A stretch of 64,000 nucleotides of DNA. It comes from Thiobacillus denitrificans. Its GTDB lineage: Bacteria > Pseudomonadota > Gammaproteobacteria > Burkholderiales > Thiobacillaceae. The notes under the pieces are model-generated. The model saw nothing but the letters and a program-made list of their open reading frames with translations. It was not told the DNA's origin and made no database searches. Made by a program: the position numbers and the translations under genes. Positions within the stretch are counted from its first letter, which is position 1, and every line of letters starts with the position of its first letter. The DNA is taken from positions 1 through 64,000 of the forward strand of contig DHHQ01000025.1 in NCBI GenBank assembly GCA_002403375.1, given 5' to 3'. Below are positions 32,802 through 41,375 of the stretch, in pieces.

Positions 32802-34352
32802 TCAGGTCCCGCCGCCGTGGAATTCGACGCCGGGCTGGCGCTCGGGGAGCTCCTCGACCAGCAGTTGCCGACGCGACAGCGCGACGGCCTCGATGCCGGC
32901 CTCGTCCAGATAGGACTTGGCATCCGACACGGCGGCAGCAAGCAGTTCGGCAGCGAGCGCGTCCGGCTCGCGCCCGAACGCCCGGGCGAGCGCCCGCAGA
33001 TCGGTGCAGGGATCCTGCGGCAGGCGGATTTCCATCGGCTTGCCGCTGCCGGCCGGCGCGGCGAGGGGGGCGGGCGCCTGTCCGCCCGCGCCCATCGCGC
33101 GGCTCATCACCCCGGCGATCCGCGATGCCGGGGAGAGCCCCTGGCCGGCGGGCTGCAGGCGGATCTTGTTGACGAAGTATTTCTCGAAATCGACCTTGGC
33201 CTGGTGCACCCAGCGCCCCTGGCGCATCCAGTTGATGTCGCGCAGCGGGACCTGCGGCCCGGAGAGGTAGGCCGCGCCGGTGTCGCCCATGTCGGAGAGC
33301 CACTTGGCGCGCTGCGGCACGTGGCTCGTGAGCGGCGCGTCGTGGAGATGGGCGAGGATGTTCTGCACCACGATCTCGCCGGCCTTCTGGATCGAGTAGA
33401 CCGAATCCGGCGCCCCGACTGGCACCGGCGTCTGCTCGACCGGGGGCTGGGCGACGCAGGCGCCGAGCGCGAAGACGTTGGGGTAGTCCGGGTTGCGCAG
33501 GTATTCGTCGACGACAACCAGCCCGCGCTCGTTCACCAGCCGCTCCGAAGCGCGCACGCCGGGCACGCCGCCGAAGGCCGGCCAGTACATCGAGTACGCG
33601 TAGGGCAGGGCGTGGGTCTGCTTCTCGTTGCCGGCGGCGTCGACCTCGACGACATGGATGGCGTCCTTGTCGACGCGCACGGTGCGTGCGTTGCAGAGGG
33701 CGCTGATGCGGGTGTCGGCGAGCGCGGCGGTCACCGCGCCGCGGCTGGCGCCTTCGCCGCCGAGGCCGAGGTGGCCGGGCCAGGGCTCGGGGGTGACCAG
33801 GGTGATCGACACCCGCTCGCGGATGTTGCGGCGCTTGAGGTCGGCGTCGACCAGGAAGGCGTATTCGTAGAGCGGGCCGAGCACGCTCGCGCCGGGCGCC
33901 GCGCCGATGACGACCGGGCCGGGATGGCGGACGAATTCGCGGTAGGCGGCGAGCGCGCGCTCGGCGTCGTCGACGTGGAGCACCGAGTGGGTGTGCTCGG
34001 CGAGCCCCGGGATCGCTTCCGCCATGCCGGTCGCGCCGGTGGCGATCAGCAGGGTGTCGTAGAACAGCACGTCGCCGTTCTCCAGGTCGACCTGGATCAC
34101 GTCGGGCTGGATGCGCTTGACCCCGCTATGGATGAACTTGATGCCGCGCGCCTCGAGGTGAGGCCCGATCGGGAAGGCGATGTCGGCGCGCTCCCGCCAG
34201 CCCATGGCGACCCAGGGATTGGACGGCACGAAGTGGAAGTAGGGCTTGTCCGACACCACCGTGACCTCGTCACGCGGCCCCAGCTTGGCTTTCAGGGCGT
34301 AGGCGGCGGTCACGCCCGCGATGCCTGCACCCAGGATGACAACATGCGTCAT
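32802..34352 (-). CDS. SQR-like FAD/NAD(P)-disulfide oxidoreductase lacking the first catalytic Cys
   Basis: 516 residues. The FAD-binding fold opens THVVILGAGIAGVTAAYAL; LLIATGATGMAEAIPGL and NVFALGACVAQPPVEQTPVPVG follow, the latter matching the sulfide:quinone reductase block. The site that in SQR reads ASCFGPAYEY is here ASVLGPLYEY, so the first redox Cys is missing; C at about 329 in GACVAQ is not at the usual place either. About 85 residues are added at the C-terminus (DPCTDLRALARAFGREPDAL onward). AAGGAG precedes the ATG. It lies between narI and the nor-linked genes. Sulfide oxidation cannot be assumed. Confidence 0.75.
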   Translation of the reverse strand: MTHVVILGAGIAGVTAAYALKAKLGPRDEVTVVSDKPYFHFVPSNPWVAMGWRERADIAFPIGPHLEARGIKFIHSGVKRIQPDVIQVDLENGDVLFYDTLLIATGATGMAEAIPGLAEHTHSVLHVDDAERALAAYREFVRHPGPVVIGAAPGASVLGPLYEYAFLVDADLKRRNIRERVSITLVTPEPWPGHLGLGGEGASRGAVTAALADTRISALCNARTVRVDKDAIHVVEVDAAGNEKQTHALPYAYSMYWPAFGGVPGVRASERLVNERGLVVVDEYLRNPDYPNVFALGACVAQPPVEQTPVPVGAPDSVYSIQKAGEIVVQNILAHLHDAPLTSHVPQRAKWLSDMGDTGAAYLSGPQVPLRDINWMRQGRWVHQAKVDFEKYFVNKIRLQPAGQGLSPASRIAGVMSRAMGAGGQAPAPLAAPAGSGKPMEIRLPQDPCTDLRALARAFGREPDALAAELLAAAVSDAKSYLDEAGIEAVALSRRQLLVEELPERQPGVEFHGGGT

Positions 34353-34505
34353 TTCAGTCTCCTTGAATCGTTTTGCGCCCCGTCGGGCATGAAGGCCCGG
34401 CCTTCGTCCCTGCGCACCCTGCGGGGGGCTCTCCGGCAAGCGCGAGAGGGCTCCACCCGAAAGGCGGAAGGGGCGAGCGGACGGCCTCCTCCAGGAACAT
34501 CTGCT

Positions 34506-35189
34506 TCAGCCGCGCGGCCGCACGAGCTGCCACGCGCGCCCGAGATACGTCGTCGCGGCGAATCCGCTCCATACGTGCACCAGCCGGGTGAACGGGAACA
34601 CGAGGAAGATCGTCATGCCGAGGAAGAGGTGGGTCTTGAAGATCCAGCCCGCGCCCTCCAGCAGTTCCACGGCGCCGCCGCGGAAGGTGACGATGCGCTG
34701 CGCCCATTCGGCGAGCCGCACCATCATGCTGCCGTCGAGGTGCTGCGCCGACAGCGGGATGGTCGCCAGCCCCAGCACCAGCTGCAGCCACAGCAGCACC
34801 AGGATCAGGATGTCGCTCGTCTTCGAGGTGGCGCGGATGCGCGGCTCGGTCAGCCTGCGGTGCAGCAGCAGCGTGAGCCCGACGAAGGCCAGCAGGCCGG
34901 CGATGCCGCCCGACACCATGGCGAGAATCTGCTTCGCGCCGGTGCTGATGAAGGGTTCGTAGACGGCGTGCGGCGTCAGCATGCCGACGAAGTGGCCGAC
35001 GAACAGGAACAGCACGCCGATGTGGAACAGGTTGCTGCCGAGCCTCAGCTGGCGGCGCCGCAGGAGTTGCGACGAGTCGCTCTTCCACGTGTACTGCTCG
35101 CGGTCGAAGCGGATGAGACTCCCCAGCAGAAACACCGTCAGCGCGATGTAGGGATAGATGCCGAACAGGAAGGTCTGCGAGTAGGACAT
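34506..35189 (-). CDS. narI: Respiratory nitrate reductase gamma subunit (cytochrome b)
   Basis: 227 residues, five membrane helices, starting with MSYSQTFLFGIYPYIALTVFL. The haem-b ligand histidines are visible in LFHIGVLFLFVGHFVG (two), and in KTHLFLGMTIFLVFPFTRLVHVWSGF (two). It takes electrons from quinol and passes them to NarH. Last gene of narGHJI, 18 bases after narJ. Length is normal. Confidence 0.96.
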   Translation of the reverse strand: MSYSQTFLFGIYPYIALTVFLLGSLIRFDREQYTWKSDSSQLLRRRQLRLGSNLFHIGVLFLFVGHFVGMLTPHAVYEPFISTGAKQILAMVSGGIAGLLAFVGLTLLLHRRLTEPRIRATSKTSDILILVLLWLQLVLGLATIPLSAQHLDGSMMVRLAEWAQRIVTFRGGAVELLEGAGWIFKTHLFLGMTIFLVFPFTRLVHVWSGFAATTYLGRAWQLVRPRG

Positions 35190-35207
35190 GGTTCAATCCT
35201 CCTTGGA

Positions 35208-35876
35208 TCAATGCGTGGTGGGCGCGGCGGCGTGCCGGCGCGTTTCCGGCATCTGCACCACCGCGACCTGCGGGCCGGTCTTGAGGAGCGGTTCGACGCC
35301 GTCCATCGACGGGCCGAACATCTCCATCGCCTCGTCCATGTCGCGCACCGGCGGCTCGGCCAGTTCCTGTGCCGCGACCGGCGACAGCGCCTCGAGCACC
35401 TGGAACGCGGTGGCGTAGGGGCTGCCGTTGGCGTCGAGCTTGCGGCCGATGGTGGCGAGCACGTGCACGGCGTCGCCCAGCAGTTCGCGGGCCTCGTCGG
35501 TCGGCAGCAGCGACAGGAACTCGAGGAAAAGCGGCACGTAGTCCGGCAGTTCGGACGCGGAAGCGTCGAAGTCGTGCTTCCAGTACTCCTCGAGCAGGTC
35601 GATCATCGCCGAGCCGCGGTCGCGCGATTCGCCGTGGATGTGCTCGAACAGGTGCAGCGACTGCGAGGGGTTGCGGTCGAAGGTGGCGACGTAGTTCTCC
35701 TGCAGTTCGATCAGCCGGGTGTCGCCCAGCAGCGCGAACAGCGGCGCCAGCCGGCCGGCGGCGTTGCCGTTCAGTGCCGATTCCTCCTCCAGCGCGGCGT
35801 GCAGCTCCGGCAGCGCTTCCAGCCAGTCGGACTCGGGGTACATCAGCAGCAGGGACAGGACTTTGAAGGTTTTCAT
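35208..35876 (-). CDS. narJ: Nitrate reductase molybdenum cofactor assembly chaperone
   Basis: 222 residues of the NarJ/TorD helical chaperone family: LSLLLMYPESDWLEALPELH, LQENYVATFDRNPSQSLHLFEHIHGESRDRG (family hallmark split over a turn), and ELPDYVPLFLEFLSLL. It binds apo-NarG for Mo-bis-MGD insertion and membrane attachment, and is not part of the final enzyme. Eleven bases separate it from narH. Confidence 0.95.
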   Translation of the reverse strand: MKTFKVLSLLLMYPESDWLEALPELHAALEEESALNGNAAGRLAPLFALLGDTRLIELQENYVATFDRNPSQSLHLFEHIHGESRDRGSAMIDLLEEYWKHDFDASASELPDYVPLFLEFLSLLPTDEARELLGDAVHVLATIGRKLDANGSPYATAFQVLEALSPVAAQELAEPPVRDMDEAMEMFGPSMDGVEPLLKTGPQVAVVQMPETRRHAAAPTTH

Positions 35877-35887
35877 CGTGTGGCTCC

Positions 35888-37435
35888 TCAACCGGTTTTC
35901 TTCTTCGCGTGCAGCTGCGACAGGTCGACCGGCACCGCATTCTTGCGGTTGCCGAACAGCGTGGTCTTGGGCGACACGCCGTCCGAGCAGCCGTTGCCGA
36001 AGGTGAAGCCGCAGCTCGACTTCTCCTCGAAGGTGTTGATCGTCTCCTCGCGGTGGGTGCTGGGGATGACGAAGCGGTCCTCGTAGTTGGCGATCGCGAG
36101 ATAGCGGTACATCTCGTCGGCCTGCGCGGCGCTGAGCCCCACCTGGTCGAGCGCGGCGGTGTTGGGCTTGCCGTCGACCGACTTGCCGCGCATGTAGGCG
36201 CGCATCGCCAGCAGGCGGTCGAGCGCGGTGATGACCGGCTTCTCCTTGCCGCCGGTCAGGAGGTTGGCGAGGTAGGTGATCGGGATGCGCAGCGACTTGG
36301 TGTCGGGAATGATGCCGTTCATCCCCATCTGGCCGGATTCGGCGGCGGCCTGGATCGGCGAGAGCGGCGGCACGTACCAGACCATCGGCAGCGTGCGGTA
36401 TTCCGGGTGCAGCGGGAACGCGATCTTCCAGTCGATCGCCATCTTGTAGACGGGGGACTTCACCGCGGCGTCGAGCCAGGCCTCGGGGATGCCCTCGGCG
36501 CGCGCGGCGGCGATGACCTCGGGATCGCTGGGGTCGAGGAAGATCTTCAGCTGCGCCTCGTAGAGCTCCTTCTCGTCGGTGACGCTGGCGGCCTCCTCGA
36601 TGCGGTCGGCGTCGTACAGGATGACGCCGAGGTAGCGGATGCGCCCGACGCAGGATTCCGAGCAGACGGTCGGCTGGCCGGCCTCGATGCGCGGGTAGCA
36701 GAAGATGCACTTCTCGGCCTTGCCGGACTTCCAGTTGTAGTAGATCTTCTTGTACGGGCAGCCGGAGATGCACATGCGCCAGCCGCGGCACTTGTCCTGG
36801 TCGACCAGCACGATGCCGTCCTCCTCGCGCTTGTAGATCGAGCCCGACGGGCAGGAGGCGACGCAGGTCGGGTTGAGGCAGTGCTCGCACAGGCGCGGCA
36901 GGTACATCAGGAAGGTGTTCTCGAAGGTGGCGTGCATTTCCTTCTGCACGTTGTCGAAGTTCTTGTCGCGGCTGCGCGACGCGAACTCGCCGCCGAGGTC
37001 GTCTTCCCAGTTGGGGCCCCAGTGGATCTTGTCCATCTTCTCGCCGGTGATCGCCGAGATCGGGCGCGCGGTCGGCGGCGTCTCGGACAGCGGCGCCTTC
37101 TGCAGGTGCTGGTAGTCGTAGGTGAACGGCTCGTAGTAGTCGTCGATCTCCGGCAGGTTGGGGTTGCCGAAGATGTTGGCGAGGATCTTCAGCCGGCTGC
37201 CCTGGCGGGGCTCGAGCTTGCCGTCGCCCTTGAGCTTCCAGCCGCCGTTCCACACGTCCTGGTTCTCCCACTGCTTGGGATAGCCGATGCCGGGCTTCGA
37301 CTCGACGTTGTTGAACCAGACGTATTCCATGCCCTCGCGCGAGGTCCACACGTTCTTGCAGGTGATCGAGCAGGTATGGCAGCCGATGCACTTGTCGAGG
37401 TTGAGCACCATGGCGATCTGCGCACGCACTTTCAT
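35888..37435 (-). CDS. narH: Respiratory nitrate reductase beta subunit (Fe-S)
   Basis: 515 residues. Cys-rich cluster motifs are visible in order: NLDKCIGCHTCSITCKNVW (residues 12-30), LCEHCLNPTCVASCPSG near 185, CRGWRMCISGCPYKK (with Trp replacing one Cys, as in the [3Fe-4S] centre of NarH) and KAEKCIFCYPRIEAGQPTVC. It carries three [4Fe-4S] and one [3Fe-4S] cluster from NarI to NarG. I chose the ATG of MKVRAQIAMVLNLDKC; the longer upstream frame is not coding. The SD is AAGGAG. Confidence 0.97.
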   Translation of the reverse strand: MKVRAQIAMVLNLDKCIGCHTCSITCKNVWTSREGMEYVWFNNVESKPGIGYPKQWENQDVWNGGWKLKGDGKLEPRQGSRLKILANIFGNPNLPEIDDYYEPFTYDYQHLQKAPLSETPPTARPISAITGEKMDKIHWGPNWEDDLGGEFASRSRDKNFDNVQKEMHATFENTFLMYLPRLCEHCLNPTCVASCPSGSIYKREEDGIVLVDQDKCRGWRMCISGCPYKKIYYNWKSGKAEKCIFCYPRIEAGQPTVCSESCVGRIRYLGVILYDADRIEEAASVTDEKELYEAQLKIFLDPSDPEVIAAARAEGIPEAWLDAAVKSPVYKMAIDWKIAFPLHPEYRTLPMVWYVPPLSPIQAAAESGQMGMNGIIPDTKSLRIPITYLANLLTGGKEKPVITALDRLLAMRAYMRGKSVDGKPNTAALDQVGLSAAQADEMYRYLAIANYEDRFVIPSTHREETINTFEEKSSCGFTFGNGCSDGVSPKTTLFGNRKNAVPVDLSQLHAKKKTG

Positions 37436-37548
37436 GTTTGACTCCTTGCCTGACCGGGGCTTGCCCCGTGTCGTTGTATAAAAAGCCCGCGCCGGAGAGA
37501 GGGGGCGCGGGTGGGGCGGCGGGAGACGCCGCCCCGAAAACCTCGCGC

Positions 37549-40500
37549 TCAGCGCTCGACCAGCGGCCCTTCCATCCAGTCGACCTTCTTCATCTTGCGC
37601 ACGATCACGTATTCGTCGCGGTTGGAGCCGACCGTGCCGTAGTAGTTGAAGCCGTAGGCCAGCTGCGCGTAGCCGCCGATCATGTGCGTGGGCTTGGTGA
37701 TCGTCCGCGTCACCGAGTTGTGGATGCCGCCGCGGAAGCCGCTCACCTCGGCGCCCGGCACGTTGATGATCTTTTCCTGCGCGTGGTACATCAGGCACAT
37801 GCCGCGCGGCACGCGCTGGCTGACGACGACGCGCGCCGTCAGCGTGCCGTTGACGTTGAACACCTCGACCCAGTCGTTATCCACCAGCCCGGCCTCCTTC
37901 GCCTCCGACTCCGACACCCAGACGTGGGGGCCGCCGCGCGACAGCGTCAGCATGCGCAGGTTGTCGGTGTAGGTGCTGTGGATGCCCCATTTCTGATGCG
38001 GGGTGATCCAGTTCAGCACCAGCTCGTGGTTGCCGTTCGGTTTCTTGCCGAGCAGCGGCGCGATCGTCTTGGTGTCGACGGGCGGCTTGTACACGCACAG
38101 GCCCTCGCCGAAATCCAGCATCCACGCGTGGTCCTGGTAGAACTGCTGGCGGCCTGTGAGGGTGCGCCAGGGGATCAGCTCGTGGACGTTGGTGTAGCCG
38201 GCGTTGTACGAGACGTGCTCGGATTCGAGGCCCGACCAGGTCGGCGAGGAGATGATCTTCCTCGGCTGCACCTGGATGTCGCGGAAGCGGATCTTGTCGT
38301 CCTCGCGCGGGATCGCCAGGTGGGTGTGGTCGCGGCCGGTGATCTTGGAGAGCGCCTCCCACGCCTTGACCGCGACCTGGCCGTTGGTTTCCGGCGCGAG
38401 CATCAGGACGGTCTCGCAGGCGTCGATCGCCGACTCGATCTTCGGCAGGCCCTGGCTGATGCCGGCCTCGGTGACGGTGTAGTTGAGCTCGGCGAGCTGG
38501 TGCACCTCGTCCTCGGTGTTCCAGCTGATGCCCTTGCCGCCGTTGCCGATCTTGGTCATCAGCGGGCCGAGCGAGGTGAACTTCTTGTAGGTGTCGCCGT
38601 AGTCGCGCGTCACCACCGTCATCGTCGGCATGGTCTTGCCGGGGATGGGGTCGACCTCGCCCTTCTTCCAGTCGCGCACGCCCATGCTCTGGCCCAATTC
38701 GCTGGGCGTGTCGTGCATCAGCGGCGTGAGGACGAGGTCCTTTTGCGTGCCGAGGTGGGTGGCGGCGAGCTCGGAGAACTTCTTGGCGATGGTCTTGTAG
38801 ATCTCCCAGTCGGACTTCGACTCCCACAAGGGCTGCACCGCTTCGGACAAGGGGTGGATGAAGGGGTGCATGTCCGAGGTGTTGAGGTCGTCCTTCTCGT
38901 ACCAGGTCGCCGACGGCAGCACGACGTCGGAATAGAGACACGTGGTCGACATGCGGAAGTCGAGCGTCACCAACAAATCCAGCTTGCCCTCGGCGCCCTT
39001 GTCGTGCCACACGACTTCCTTGGGCTTGGCCTCGCCGAGTTCGCCGAGGTCCGGCCCGAGCACCGCGTTCTGCGTGCCGAGCAGGTACTTGAGGAAGTAC
39101 TCGTGGCCCTTGCCAGACGAGCCGAGCAGGTTGGAGCGCCAGACAAACAAATTGCGCGGGAAGTTTTTCGGGTTGTCCGGGTCCTCGCAGGAGAATTTCA
39201 GCGCGCCGTTCTTGATCTGCTCGGTCGCGTACTTCACCGGGTCGATGCCGGCGGCGTCGGCGGCCTTGGTGATCTCGAGCGGGTTGGTCTCGAGCTGCGG
39301 GGCCGACGGCAGCCAGCCCATGCGCTCGGCGCGCACGTTGAAGTCGATCAGCCGGTAGTCGCCGTTCTTGCGGTCCGCGGTGGGGGAGAGGATCTCCGAG
39401 ACCGACAGCTTCTCGTGGCGCCACTGGCTGGTGTGCGCGTAGAAGAACGAGGTCGAGTTCATCTGCCGCGACGGACGGTGCCAGTCGAGGCCGAACGCCA
39501 GCGGCGCCCAGCCGGTCTGCGGGCGCAGCTTCTCCTGGCCGACGTAGTGCGCCCAGCCGCCGCCCGACTGGCCGATGCAGCCGCACATCATGAGCAGGTT
39601 CATGATGCCGCGGTAGATCATGTCGTTGTGGTACCAGTGGTTGAGCGCCGCGCCGAGGATGACCATCGACTTGCCGTGGGTCTTGTCGGCGTTGTCGGCG
39701 AACTCGCGCGCCACCGTGATGATGTCGGCGCGCGGCACGCCGCAGTGCTTCTCGGCCCAGGCCGGCGTGTAGGGCACGGGGTCGTTGTAGTCCTGCGGGA
39801 TGTTGGGGCCGCCCAGGCCGCGGTCGACGCCGTAGTTGGCGAGCGTGAGGTCGTAGACCGTGGCGATGCGCACGTCGCGGCCGCCGACGCTGATCACCTT
39901 GACCGGCAGGTTGCGCGAGAGCAGTTCGTCGTGGTCGCCGCCGAAGTAGGGCAGCGCCACCTCGACGACCTCGTCGTGGCTGCCGAGCAGCGTGAGCTGC
40001 GGCTTGACGTCCTTGTTGGAATAGCCGTCGCGCATCTCGAGGTTCCACGCGCCCGACTGCCCCCACCTGAATCCGATGGACCCGTTGGGCGCGACCAGGT
40101 AGCCGGTGTTCTCGTCGTAGACCACCGTCTTCCAGTCGGGGTTGTTGTCCTGGCCGAGGTTGCCGGTGAGGTCGGAGGCGCGCAGGAAGCGGTCGGCGAC
40201 CAGCTTGCCCTCGTGCTCCTTCAGCATCACCAGCATCGGGTGGTCGTTGTACTGGCGGCAGTAGCTGTCGAAGTACTCGCTCTTGTTCTTGTTGTGGAAC
40301 TCGCTGAGGATCACGTGGCCCATCGCCAGCGCCAGCGCGGCGTCGGTGCCCTGCCTGGGGGCGAGCCAGATGTCGCCGAACTTCACCATTTCGCCGAAGT
40401 CGCTCGATACCGCCACCGTCTTGGTGCCCTTGTAGCGCACCTCGGTATAGAAGTGGGCGTCGGGGGTGCGGGTCTGCGGCACGTTCGAGCCCCACACCAT

Positions 40501-41247
40501 CAGATACGTCGAGTTGTACCAGTCGGCCGATTCCGGCACGTCGGTCTGCTCGCCCCACACCTGCGGGGAAGACGGCGGCAGGTCGCAGTACCAGTCGTAG
40601 AACGAGCCGCAGACGCCGCCGATCAGCGACATGTAGCGGCTGCCTGCCGCATAGCTGACCATCGACATCGCCGGGATCGGCGAGAAGCCGTAGATGCGGT
40701 CGGGGCCGTAGTCCTTGATGGTGTGCACGTTGGCGGCGGCGACGAGTTCGGTCACCTCGTCCCAGCCGGCGCGCACGAAGCCGCCCTGGCCGCGCACCGA
40801 CTTGTAGCGCCTGGCCTTCTCCGGGTCGGTGGTGATCGCCTTCCAGGCCGCCACCGGCTCCATCGTCTTCCTCGCCTCGCGCCACATCTCCATCAGGCGG
40901 CCGCGGATCAGCGGGTACTTCACGCGCTGCGCCGAATACACGTACCACGAGTAGCTCGCGCCACGCGGGCAGCCACGCGGCTCGTGGTTGGGCAGGTCGG
41001 GGCGGGTACGCGGATAGTCGGTCTGCTGGATCTCCCAGGTGATCAGGCCGTTCTTGACGAAGATCTTCCAGCTGCACGACCCGGTGCAGTTCACCCCGTG
41101 GGTCGAGCGGACCACCTTGTCCTGCTGCCAGCGGCTGCGGTAGGCGTTCTCCCAGCTGCGGTCTTCGTTGCTCACGACGCCGTGGCCGTTGGAATAGTCG
41201 GCGACGGTCTTCTTGAAGAAGGTCAGTCGATCGAGGAAGTGACTCAT
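37549..41247 (-). CDS. narG: Respiratory nitrate reductase alpha subunit (Mo-bis-MGD)
   Basis: 1232 residues, standard NarG length. The FS0 cluster ligands H50, C54, C58 and C93 are seen in STHGVNCTGSCSWKIF and EPRGCPRG. The Mo-site region FYDWYCDLPPSSPQVWGEQ contains the conserved Asp ligand, and MVWGSNVPQTRTPDAHF follows. There is no twin-arginine signal, so it faces the cytoplasm as usual for membrane-bound NarGHI. It reduces nitrate to nitrite. Repeat sequences lie in the 128-base gap to narK2. Stop and narH start are separated by 113 bases, more than within narHJI. Confidence 0.98.
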   Translation of the reverse strand: MSHFLDRLTFFKKTVADYSNGHGVVSNEDRSWENAYRSRWQQDKVVRSTHGVNCTGSCSWKIFVKNGLITWEIQQTDYPRTRPDLPNHEPRGCPRGASYSWYVYSAQRVKYPLIRGRLMEMWREARKTMEPVAAWKAITTDPEKARRYKSVRGQGGFVRAGWDEVTELVAAANVHTIKDYGPDRIYGFSPIPAMSMVSYAAGSRYMSLIGGVCGSFYDWYCDLPPSSPQVWGEQTDVPESADWYNSTYLMVWGSNVPQTRTPDAHFYTEVRYKGTKTVAVSSDFGEMVKFGDIWLAPRQGTDAALALAMGHVILSEFHNKNKSEYFDSYCRQYNDHPMLVMLKEHEGKLVADRFLRASDLTGNLGQDNNPDWKTVVYDENTGYLVAPNGSIGFRWGQSGAWNLEMRDGYSNKDVKPQLTLLGSHDEVVEVALPYFGGDHDELLSRNLPVKVISVGGRDVRIATVYDLTLANYGVDRGLGGPNIPQDYNDPVPYTPAWAEKHCGVPRADIITVAREFADNADKTHGKSMVILGAALNHWYHNDMIYRGIMNLLMMCGCIGQSGGGWAHYVGQEKLRPQTGWAPLAFGLDWHRPSRQMNSTSFFYAHTSQWRHEKLSVSEILSPTADRKNGDYRLIDFNVRAERMGWLPSAPQLETNPLEITKAADAAGIDPVKYATEQIKNGALKFSCEDPDNPKNFPRNLFVWRSNLLGSSGKGHEYFLKYLLGTQNAVLGPDLGELGEAKPKEVVWHDKGAEGKLDLLVTLDFRMSTTCLYSDVVLPSATWYEKDDLNTSDMHPFIHPLSEAVQPLWESKSDWEIYKTIAKKFSELAATHLGTQKDLVLTPLMHDTPSELGQSMGVRDWKKGEVDPIPGKTMPTMTVVTRDYGDTYKKFTSLGPLMTKIGNGGKGISWNTEDEVHQLAELNYTVTEAGISQGLPKIESAIDACETVLMLAPETNGQVAVKAWEALSKITGRDHTHLAIPREDDKIRFRDIQVQPRKIISSPTWSGLESEHVSYNAGYTNVHELIPWRTLTGRQQFYQDHAWMLDFGEGLCVYKPPVDTKTIAPLLGKKPNGNHELVLNWITPHQKWGIHSTYTDNLRMLTLSRGGPHVWVSESEAKEAGLVDNDWVEVFNVNGTLTARVVVSQRVPRGMCLMYHAQEKIINVPGAEVSGFRGGIHNSVTRTITKPTHMIGGYAQLAYGFNYYGTVGSNRDEYVIVRKMKKVDWMEGPLVER

Positions 41248-41263
41248 TGTTTGCTCCTTTTAG

Positions 41264-41375
41264 TCGCAGGATTCAGGGGGCAGGATTCAGGGGTCAGGGG
41301 GCGGGCGCAGGGTCTTCGAGGGGCGCGGCCGGAGGCCGCTCATTCCCTGATCCCTGAATCCTGACCCCTGGCCCC
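41264..41375. repeat. Dispersed GGATTCAGGG-type repeats in the narK2-narG gap
   Basis: GCAGGATTCAGGGG is tandemly repeated at 41266-41295, and the inverted version (CCCTGATCCCTGAATCCTGA, 41345-41364, then CCCCTGGCCCC) lies 60 bases further, forming a long imperfect stem. The same word GGGGCCAGGATTCAGGGG occurs inside dnaE2 at 60603-60620. This is a dispersed repeat family of this genome rather than a gene-specific signal. A hairpin here could still partially terminate between narK2 and narG. Confidence 0.75.

Noticed and set aside
34352..34506. Gene in the narI-SQR-like gap
   Set aside because: The open frames are short, lack an SD and have only GC-driven composition.
37438..41364. 1300-codon frame opposite narG
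   Set aside because: A mirror of narG codon bias; no domain, no SD, no neighbouring support.
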